A DNA stretch of 32,868 nt from a virus, in the IMG/VR virus record IMGVR_UViG_3300042477_000179, positions 1 through 32,868 of that record; one strand, given 5' to 3'. A model generated the notes under the pieces. That model made no database searches, was not told the DNA's origin, and saw only the letters and a list, made by a program, of their open reading frames with translations. Below are positions 15,035-20,190 of the stretch, one piece after another. The translations under genes were made by a program, and so were the position numbers. The stretch's first letter is position 1, and each line of letters starts with the position of its first letter.

Positions 15035-15690
15035 TTACCGCCCTTGGCTACTGCCACAAGAGCCGCGCACATTACACGCCTCACGAACGGGTTTTTCTGG
15101 CCTCGATTCGTGAATACAAACCACGCGATGTGGAGGTATTCCGCCAGCACTCGCTCGGTAACTTTGGGACAAGCTACAACGAACTCGTAGACACCATGAT
15201 CCGAGGCGGGCATAGAACCTTTGCCATAGCCAACGACGACATCGTGCTGCGCCCTGACAGCTTCCAACTGCTGAACGAAGACATCGAGATCTGCCAGGGA
15301 GAACAACGGCACTGGGGAGTTATAGCATCACGTGCTGACTACGTCAGGATGAGCCCGCAGAACATACGGTTTACCTACGGCATGGAACAGCAACGTACAA
15401 TCCAGAACCAGCAGGAACTGCAGATTATCGCGGTGCCAAGCGTGGCTCCTCTGCTGGCTGTCTACACACGGGAGACGTGGGTAGACTTCCCACCGATTAA
15501 CTTTTACAGCGACGATGTGCAGTGTTTCGACATTCGCCAGCGTGGGTATGAGGTGTTCGTGTCGAGGTCATACGTGCACCACGTAGGTTCGCAGACACTA
15601 GGAGTTGCCAACTACGAAGAGGATGCGAAAAATTCTCGTGAGTGGCTGTTGGAAAATCGAAAAGATTTCGTTAATCTTGCAATGCAATAA
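15031..15690 (+). CDS. family 2 glycosyltransferase-like protein (early)
   Basis: In this 219-residue protein the metal/nucleotide-sugar site is probably the NDD at 68-70 in FAIANDDIVL. The C-terminal half carries a GT-A acceptor-side pattern, FYSDDVQCFDIRQRGYEVFV followed by YVHHVG, as in rhamnosyl- and glucosyltransferases of family 2. Expression is early by position (ATGA overlap with the DUF551-like gene). It may modify host envelope sugars to block superinfection, or modify phage DNA or proteins. The sequence does not choose. It is the second glycosyltransferase of the genome. Confidence 0.75.
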   Translation: MITALGYCHKSRAHYTPHERVFLASIREYKPRDVEVFRQHSLGNFGTSYNELVDTMIRGGHRTFAIANDDIVLRPDSFQLLNEDIEICQGEQRHWGVIASRADYVRMSPQNIRFTYGMEQQRTIQNQQELQIIAVPSVAPLLAVYTRETWVDFPPINFYSDDVQCFDIRQRGYEVFVSRSYVHHVGSQTLGVANYEEDAKNSREWLLENRKDFVNLAMQ

Positions 15691-15691
15691 A

Positions 15692-15710
15692 ACGTAGTCA
15701 ACTACTACGT
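15692..15710. promoter_or_regulatory. interrupted palindrome, possible operator
   Basis: ACGTAGT and ACTACGT (7-bp arms) flank a 5-bp centre, CAACT, in the 50-bp gap between the glycosyltransferase and the next gene. Without a T tract it is not a terminator. A small dimeric repressor such as the ribbon-helix-helix protein encoded at 16474 could bind it. Confidence 0.4.
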
Positions 15711-15727
15711 CAACCACAATCTTATTT

Positions 15728-15735
15728 ACACGGAG
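15728..15735 (+). promoter_or_regulatory. early leader motif ACACGGAG, copy 3
   Basis: Identical copy, 5 nt before the ATG at 15741. Confidence 0.75.
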
Positions 15736-15740
15736 TTTTT

Positions 15741-15956
15741 ATGCGACTCAGCATTGAGTTCAAGACCGGACGCTACGATGGGAACCTATGGTTCCGCGTC
15801 ACACCTCGCATCGAGGGATCACATCGTCAACGCCTGCTGACTGTTGGCGTGTTCCTGACAGTTTTAACAATCGGCATGTTCGCCTTGGCTGGTACTATAT
15901 CGCCAGACCCGATGATTAAACCAGACCAAACCGTAACCTTGTGGGGGCAACGATGA
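15741..15956 (+). CDS. small single-pass membrane protein
   Basis: The protein has 71 residues. A basic N-terminal part (about 1-31, ending SHRQR) leads into one hydrophobic helix (about 32-53). A short acidic/polar tail follows, probably on the outer side of the inner membrane by the positive-inside rule. It has the early leader motif and an ATGA overlap with the next gene. It could act in superinfection exclusion or membrane modification. No family recognised. Confidence 0.6.
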   Translation: MRLSIEFKTGRYDGNLWFRVTPRIEGSHRQRLLTVGVFLTVLTIGMFALAGTISPDPMIKPDQTVTLWGQR

Positions 15957-16300
15957 ATAAGCAAGATAAACTGTTGAATGCCTATAAACTGCTGGCAATA
16001 GCAGCACAGGCGTACTGGGAAGACTATTACGTCAACCACGGCCCTGATGAGAATGTAACATACAAACTACACTGTGAGCTTGAGAACTGTCTGCATTTAG
16101 TCAATAGCATTAAAGCAGCGCAGTTTGAATACCAAGTCGTTGAGTTTACAGACGAAGCCGCATACGTGCCACCTCGGCCGCAGTGGACTCTGCACAGAGT
16201 CTATGGTAATGGCGATGTGTTAAAAACAACACAATTTTTTGTCCATAAGGATAATGCTGAACGAGCCTGCAAAGAACTGAACGAGGTGTTCCATGACTGA
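15953..16300 (+). CDS. unrecognised early protein with helical N-terminus
   Basis: The protein is 115 residues from ATG 15953, chosen over an upstream GTG at 15941 because it makes an ATGA overlap. The N-terminal half is helical (LNAYKLLAIAAQAYWEDYY). A strand-rich part (QWTLHRVYGNGDVLKTTQFFV) and a final helix (DNAERACKELNEVF) follow. Beta strands followed by a helix with xxAExxCKELN are common in phage early proteins of unknown function. It overlaps the next gene by 8 nt. Confidence 0.6.
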   Translation: MNKQDKLLNAYKLLAIAAQAYWEDYYVNHGPDENVTYKLHCELENCLHLVNSIKAAQFEYQVVEFTDEAAYVPPRPQWTLHRVYGNGDVLKTTQFFVHKDNAERACKELNEVFHD

Positions 16301-16487
16301 CAAAACCATCACACGTGAGATCCCTATCTCTGTGCTCCGCAAGTGGGTCGACGACCTCGGGGTAATCGTTGACAGCATCGACAAGGCCAAGACGCTGCAG
16401 GAATGCCGTAGAGAGATGAACGAAATCTGGGAAGTGGCCTCTGCTATCGACGATGAATATATCGAGGGGTACCGTGTCACAAAGTAA
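16293..16487 (+). CDS. small helical early protein
   Basis: This 64-residue protein is mostly charged helix (ISVLRKWVDDLGVIVDSIDKAK and CRREMNEIWEVASAI). No motif is recognised. Its 3' end overlaps the next gene by 14 nt, so the two are probably translated together. It could be a partner of the ribbon-helix-helix protein that follows, which is speculation from position. Confidence 0.55.
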   Translation: MTDKTITREIPISVLRKWVDDLGVIVDSIDKAKTLQECRREMNEIWEVASAIDDEYIEGYRVTK

Positions 16488-16662
16488 ACGCGGACGCCCA
16501 CGGGGCCGGAAACCATGTTACAACCCAAACGTTATATTCCGAATCCCTGAAGAGCACAACAACCACTTGAAGAGCATTGCAGAGGCCGAAGGCCTAACCA
16601 AGTCGGCACTACTGCGACAACTGGTAATTGAATACATCAATTATTACACGGAGAACAACTAA
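16474..16662 (+). CDS. ribbon-helix-helix DNA-binding protein with N-terminal AT-hook-like tract
   Basis: The protein is 62 residues from GTG 16474, which has GAGGGG just upstream; an ATG at 16453 is possible but poorly placed. The first 13 residues, SKRGRPRGRKP, contain the RGRP core of AT-hook minor-groove binders. The rest has the CopG/Arc-like layout: a strand (NVIFRIPEE) and two helices (NHLKSIAEAEGLTKSALLRQLVIEYI). It should bind DNA as a dimer and is the only clear small transcription regulator in the window. The stop overlaps the exonuclease start (TAATG). Confidence 0.7.
   Translation: MSQSKRGRPRGRKPCYNPNVIFRIPEEHNNHLKSIAEAEGLTKSALLRQLVIEYINYYTENN
16646..16653 (+). promoter_or_regulatory. 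early leader motif ACACGGAG, copy 4
   Basis: Identical copy, 8 nt before the ATG at 16662. It lies within the 3' end of the ribbon-helix-helix gene. Confidence 0.75.
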
Positions 16663-17591
16663 TGATCTGGAACCTACACAACCACGAACGGCCGGCACCC
16701 TTGTTCCGTTACGACGACGGAGGCGACCGCTTCTATGCACGGGTAAACGACGTCGACGTTAAGTGGTACCCTTCGGTAACGCGCATCATCAAGGCCACCT
16801 CACCAACGCCGCCAGGTCTGATTGCATGGTATGCCAAGCATGGCGTCGAAGGTGCCAACCAGCTACGAGACGAAGCCGCCGAACGTGGAACACAGATGCA
16901 CATCCTGTTTGAGCGGTATATGAGCGCAGTGCTAGAATACAAGGGTCGGTACCCTAGTTTTATAGACCTGCATACGGAATCTGGGCATTGGGTTGGCGGT
17001 AACATTACAGACGTTGCTAAGCTGTCCGAGTTTCATTCCAAGGCCCTTATGTCATTCGACGCATTCTATCGTCAAGACGTCGCTGAAGTCTATGCTGTAG
17101 AAATGCTCCTATACAGCGAACGCCATGAGTTTGCAGGAACGTGCGACCTCGTATGCAAGCTCAATAATGGCAAAATCGCTATAGTTGATTTTAAGAGCGG
17201 CACGTCTGTATACGACGACTATGCCGTGCAACTGGAGATGTACCGGCTCGCATGGAACGAACACGCCGAAGCGCACGGCTGGCCTGTCGTGACTGAGATA
17301 TACAACTGGCTTCCTAAGGACTGGCGAACCGATCCAACGTGGACGTGGAAACGTCAGACAGGCGATGTAAGTCTAAACGAGATTGCTGCACGGTGCCTGC
17401 TGTTCAAATCCATGAACGGCACACTGCGAACGCCACGCGAAAAGAAAATCTACACGGGAACTTTACCTGGACAAGCAACTATCGAGATTGTGCGCCCTGA
17501 AGACATCGCAAGGGCTGCTTACGAACGGCTGGCAAAGAACGACGAAACACTGACTGATGACGACTGGCTTCTCTCCGTGGGCCATTCGTAA
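16662..17591 (+). CDS. PD-(D/E)XK nuclease, Cas4/RecB-like phage exonuclease
   Basis: This 309-residue protein has motifs in the order of the RecB/Cas4 nuclease family. A helical RGTQMHILFE segment has H80. D162 lies in FAGTCDLV, then D176-x-K178 in IVDFKSGT, and Q190 in AVQLEMYRLA. These supply the metal site and catalytic lysine. Such phage proteins degrade duplex DNA from ends for recombination or repair. It is followed by the T5orf172-like gene and the SSB-like gene, which fits an end-processing/recombination set. No annealing protein is recognisable, so the pathway is incomplete by sequence. The start is set by the TAATG overlap and the ACACGGAG site. Confidence 0.85.
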   Translation: MIWNLHNHERPAPLFRYDDGGDRFYARVNDVDVKWYPSVTRIIKATSPTPPGLIAWYAKHGVEGANQLRDEAAERGTQMHILFERYMSAVLEYKGRYPSFIDLHTESGHWVGGNITDVAKLSEFHSKALMSFDAFYRQDVAEVYAVEMLLYSERHEFAGTCDLVCKLNNGKIAIVDFKSGTSVYDDYAVQLEMYRLAWNEHAEAHGWPVVTEIYNWLPKDWRTDPTWTWKRQTGDVSLNEIAARCLLFKSMNGTLRTPREKKIYTGTLPGQATIEIVRPEDIARAAYERLAKNDETLTDDDWLLSVGHS

Positions 17592-17594
17592 ACC

Positions 17595-17630
17595 GTGCCG
17601 GTGTCTGTTGTGGTTGACGGGCACCGGTGC
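17595..17630 (+). other. stem-loop between the exonuclease and T5orf172-like genes
   Basis: GTGCCGGTG at 17595-17603 pairs with CACCGGTGC at 17622-17630, with two G-U pairs and an 18-nt loop. No real T tract follows, so it is a poor terminator. It may slow decay of the upstream message or mark an insertion boundary of the AT-rich gene that follows. Confidence 0.35.
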
Positions 17631-17651
17631 GTATTGTTACACGGGATAAAA

Positions 17652-17659
17652 ACACGGAG
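17652..17659 (+). promoter_or_regulatory. early leader motif ACACGGAG, copy 5
   Basis: Identical copy, 5 nt before the ATG at 17665. Confidence 0.75.
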
Positions 17660-17664
17660 TTTAT

Positions 17665-18141
17665 ATGGCAAATGATACAGTTGTAAGACTTAACGAACTT
17701 TACAATTCTTTACAAGAACATAGACGACTTTGTAAAGAGAACATGTTGGAGATTAAAAGAATATGCAAAACATATAATCTTGGCACACCAGGCTATGTTT
17801 ATGCTTTGATTACTGCAGACAATTCAATGATTAAAATAGGTTACACAGCCTCTCCTTATACAGGTAGAATACGAACTGTCAACTCACACAATCCACAGAG
17901 ACTGAAACTCGTAATGTTTACGAAGATGTTAGTCAATGCTCTGCAGCTTGAAAAAGAACTACATACAAAGTTGCTGGACAAAAAAATAGACCGTGAGTGG
18001 TTCGATTATACTAATGACACTATAGAAACTTTATGCCAGTTTTCTGAGCAACACAACGAAGGGCTTGCATATCATCCCTCGATATGGCCAGCACTCACAA
18101 TGCAAGCAGGCTTACATAAAGTAAGTTTCTTTTCCCACTAA
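17665..18141 (+). CDS. T5orf172/MUG113-like GIY-YIG family protein
   Basis: In this 158-residue protein the GIY-YIG-like fold spans about 43-115: GYVYAL, then MIKIGYT, an Arg in TGRIR, LEKELH with the catalytic-type Glu96, and EWFDY. This pattern is that of the T5orf172/MUG113 proteins, which are DNA-binding or nicking members of the GIY-YIG superfamily. The gene is clearly more AT-rich than its neighbours, using TTA, AAA and AAT codons, and is flanked by gaps. Recent transfer is likely. It may be a homing-type or accessory nuclease inserted in the replication cassette. Confidence 0.75.
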   Translation: MANDTVVRLNELYNSLQEHRRLCKENMLEIKRICKTYNLGTPGYVYALITADNSMIKIGYTASPYTGRIRTVNSHNPQRLKLVMFTKMLVNALQLEKELHTKLLDKKIDREWFDYTNDTIETLCQFSEQHNEGLAYHPSIWPALTMQAGLHKVSFFSH

Positions 18142-18174
18142 CCCCCTTTTTTTACCTTTTCAGGATCACCTATC

Positions 18175-18828
18175 ATGGGTTTTCAATCATCATCGGTGGC
18201 AACAAATGCCACTTACTTCACCCTCAGCGATGGCAAGTGCCGCATTCGCCTTCGTGAGGCCACAGCAGAGTCTGTATCCCGTGTAACCAAAGACGGGAAC
18301 ACCGTGCATGAGTTAGTGCACGATGAGTTCACAGGGCTTGTGCGAGCCATAGAGGTTGCCGATACCGACTTTGGCCAGCAGTGGCGTATCACCTTCGTCG
18401 ATGCGCCTTATACCTATGTTCTTACACTCAAGTACAGTTCTAGTTATGCAAAAACCCTTATTCAAGCGTTCGCCAATCCCGAGTGGGATGCAACGCTGGA
18501 CACAACAGTCAAGCCTTACAGCTTCTCACCAAAGGACGACGCCAGCAAAGTCATCACCGGCTGCACTGTCTCACAGCGTGGCAAGAAAATCGAACGCCTT
18601 TACTGTAGTTCCATCAACCCCGTCGATGGCAAGATCATACTGCCGGACTTGGAAAAGGTCAAGGTACGCGGTGAGGAGATCTGGGACGACACAAAGCAGA
18701 TGGACTTCCTACTGTCTGAGTTTCAGGGCAAGGTAAGCCCTAAGCTGCAACGTAACGAACATGTTGTTAGCGTCAACGAAACGTTACCACCAGCACAAGG
18801 AGACGACGATGCAACACTCCCTTTCTGA
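18175..18828 (+). CDS. single-stranded DNA-binding-like protein with acidic LPF tail
   Basis: The body of this 217-residue protein is beta-rich (RIRLREATAESVSRVT, QWRITFVDAPYTYVLTLKYSS, SKVITGCTVSQRGKKIERLYC). The C-terminus ends GDDDATLPF. Bacterial and phage SSBs end in an acidic tip of the DDDIPF type that recruits repair and replication proteins. The location after an exonuclease and before the primase-helicase supports an SSB role. The fold itself cannot be confirmed by eye. The last codons also hold the SD of the next gene (AAGGAG). Confidence 0.55.
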   Translation: MGFQSSSVATNATYFTLSDGKCRIRLREATAESVSRVTKDGNTVHELVHDEFTGLVRAIEVADTDFGQQWRITFVDAPYTYVLTLKYSSSYAKTLIQAFANPEWDATLDTTVKPYSFSPKDDASKVITGCTVSQRGKKIERLYCSSINPVDGKIILPDLEKVKVRGEEIWDDTKQMDFLLSEFQGKVSPKLQRNEHVVSVNETLPPAQGDDDATLPF

Positions 18829-19312
18829 CATATGGAAACAACTGTGTGAGCATACCGACCCGAACAAGATGGCTTACTTTCCGGTTGTACAGTACATTTC
18901 AGCGTATAAGCAAGGAAATTGTGTACAGTTGAAGGTGCAGATAATACGTAACAGCGTAAGATGTACGCGAACTCTTGCCTGTGGTAACTTCATCGCCTTC
19001 GTAAGTGCATTCAACAAGCTGCAGGAAGAACTGGCAACGTTTATAGAATCCAACGGGGCCGTTGTGCCACCTAAGAATCCAAACTACGAACAGCGCCAAA
19101 TCACCGTCATCAAGAAATACCTTGACAAGAAACGTGCTGAGTACGCCGAAATCGAGGCTGCCAAGAGGCTGGCACACGAGATGCACATGAGCAAGACCAT
19201 TGGCAAGGTTCGCCCGATGATTGACTACGTTCTGAACAGGTACCGACCAGTCGTCGATCAGTTCGCATACGTTAACGTCTATGGCAGACCAGTAGAGAAG
19301 TTTTTTTACTAA
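18809..19312 (+). CDS. unrecognised early protein downstream of the SSB-like gene
   Basis: The protein is 167 residues from ATG 18809, with AAGGAG at 18797-18802 (6-nt spacer). An in-frame ATG at 18761 lies deep inside the previous gene and lacks such a site. It has a beta N-terminal half (FPVVQYISAYKQGNCVQLKVQIIRN) and a long charged helix (RQITVIKKYLDKKRAEYAEIEAAKRLAHE). It overlaps the SSB-like gene by 20 nt in another frame. It may be a recombination or replication accessory protein; no family is recognised. Confidence 0.6.
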   Translation: MQHSLSDIWKQLCEHTDPNKMAYFPVVQYISAYKQGNCVQLKVQIIRNSVRCTRTLACGNFIAFVSAFNKLQEELATFIESNGAVVPPKNPNYEQRQITVIKKYLDKKRAEYAEIEAAKRLAHEMHMSKTIGKVRPMIDYVLNRYRPVVDQFAYVNVYGRPVEKFFY

Positions 19313-19388
19313 CCAATTAGCAGGGAATGCCCCTGCGTGTCGGTAGTAAATACCAACACGGTTTCAACTGTGGTGGAGTTTGGAACGA
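19313..19388 (+). other. structured untranslated stretch before the mid-early terminator
   Basis: Several small hairpins fit this 76-bp gap: GCAGGG with CCCTGC around an AATGC loop, near 19320-19336, and GGTA with TACC shortly after. Together with the terminator at 19389 they form a compact RNA element between two early transcription blocks. No known RNA family is recognised. Confidence 0.35.
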
Positions 19389-19424
19389 GGGCCGGTTGTG
19401 GAAGGCCGGCCCTTAATTTTATTT
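19389..19424 (+). terminator. rho-independent terminator within the early region
   Basis: GGGCCGG at 19389-19395 pairs with CCGGCCC at 19406-19412 (7 GC pairs, 10-nt loop, plus a flanking A-T). TTAATTTTATTT follows. It splits the early region into an accessory/recombination part and the primase-helicase part, which implies a further promoter upstream of 19443. Confidence 0.75.
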
Positions 19425-19442
19425 AACACATACCGTTAAACT

Positions 19443-19652
19443 ATGAACCTCCCCCTCGACATCGCCGTCTGCATTGGCGGCCCCTGTGCTCAGAAAGACA
19501 AATGCGCCCGCTGGGTTGTCTACGACAGCATGGTCAGAGCCAAAGACGACGGCAAAACAGACTTCGATCCAAGAGTCATCATCACCACCCCACCGTTCAC
19601 ATACGACGATGGGTGCTTCTATTTTATGCCAACAACACGGAGTGAGCCATGA
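19443..19652 (+). CDS. small four-cysteine protein, likely metal-binding
   Basis: The protein has 69 residues. Cysteines at 10, 15, 21 and 58 (CIGGPCAQKDKC...GCFYFMP) recall the family of short phage proteins with two or three N-terminal cysteines, CxRW/CxRY, and a final C-x-Y/F-F-x-P. A zinc or iron-sulphur site is likely. Their function is not known. The start follows the early terminator closely, and its stop overlaps the next gene. Confidence 0.6.
   Translation: MNLPLDIAVCIGGPCAQKDKCARWVVYDSMVRAKDDGKTDFDPRVIITTPPFTYDDGCFYFMPTTRSEP
19635..19642 (+). promoter_or_regulatory. early leader motif ACACGGAG, copy 6
   Basis: Identical copy, 6 nt before the ATG at 19649. Here it is inside the coding end of the cysteine-rich gene, so the motif is kept even where there is no intergenic space. 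Confidence 0.75.
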
Positions 19653-19966
19653 GTGAATGGATAACAGACAGGTTGCCAACTATAGAGGATGCAATGGAGG
19701 ACACTGTTCTTGTATGGAACGGCATCGAGGCGATTTTATGGACCTATGACGGTGTTAATGAAGGCCAACCATGGGCTCCCATCCACAAGCTCATCGCCCC
19801 ATACGTCAAGCCGAAGAGGTGGACGGTGGAGTGGTATGAACTAAATAATTGCTGGCATGTAATAGACACTACGATTAATGGCGTTATGGGTTATCTGCAT
19901 TTGGAATTAACCCACGCCGACGCCGCACAACGCATTGCAGACATCTACAACGAGGTGATGCCATGA
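19649..19966 (+). CDS. DUF551-like protein, paralogue B
   Basis: This 105-residue protein begins MSEWITDRLPT and shares GQPWAPI, YVKPKRWTVEW and HADAAQRIADIYNEV with the protein at 14720. The central 30-40 residues differ. Such a pattern suggests an old duplication with a fast-changing middle that may contact different targets. It is coupled by ATGA overlaps to the cysteine-rich gene and the membrane peptide. Confidence 0.75.
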   Translation: MSEWITDRLPTIEDAMEDTVLVWNGIEAILWTYDGVNEGQPWAPIHKLIAPYVKPKRWTVEWYELNNCWHVIDTTINGVMGYLHLELTHADAAQRIADIYNEVMP

Positions 19967-20166
19967 ACCGCGATGACTTCCGCAAAGCCCTCGATGCTGA
20001 ACGTGAACTAATCATCTCACGTCCTTCGCCATTGCCGCCGTGGGCACGTCAGGCTGTCGTATACACTACAACGCTGGCCTTCGTGGCTGCAGTGGCTGGA
20101 ATCGGTGCAGTAGCACTGGGGATAGCTTACGTGGCTATCAAGTTGTTAGCTTTCATAATTCTTTAA
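19963..20166 (+). CDS. small membrane protein with C-terminal hydrophobic region
   Basis: Residues 1-30 of this 67-residue protein are charged and proline-rich (SRPSPLPPWARQ). The remaining 37 form one long or two short transmembrane helices ending at the very C-terminus. This tail-anchored layout would place the charged part in the cytoplasm. It sits just before the primase-helicase and overlaps the DUF551-like gene. Role unknown. Confidence 0.6.
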   Translation: MNRDDFRKALDAERELIISRPSPLPPWARQAVVYTTTLAFVAAVAGIGAVALGIAYVAIKLLAFIIL

Positions 20167-20173
20167 CATCTAC

Positions 20174-20181
20174 ACACGGAG
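20174..20181 (+). promoter_or_regulatory. early leader motif ACACGGAG, copy 7
   Basis: Identical copy, 9 nt before the GTG start at 20191. It supports that GTG as the true start of the primase-helicase. Confidence 0.75.
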
Positions 20182-20190
20182 AATAACCAC

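Noticed and set aside
18356-18736. Plus-strand frame of 126 codons within the SSB-like gene
   Set aside because: Overlaps the better-supported frame completely, has no ribosome site, and reads as low-order Ser/Arg-rich sequence.
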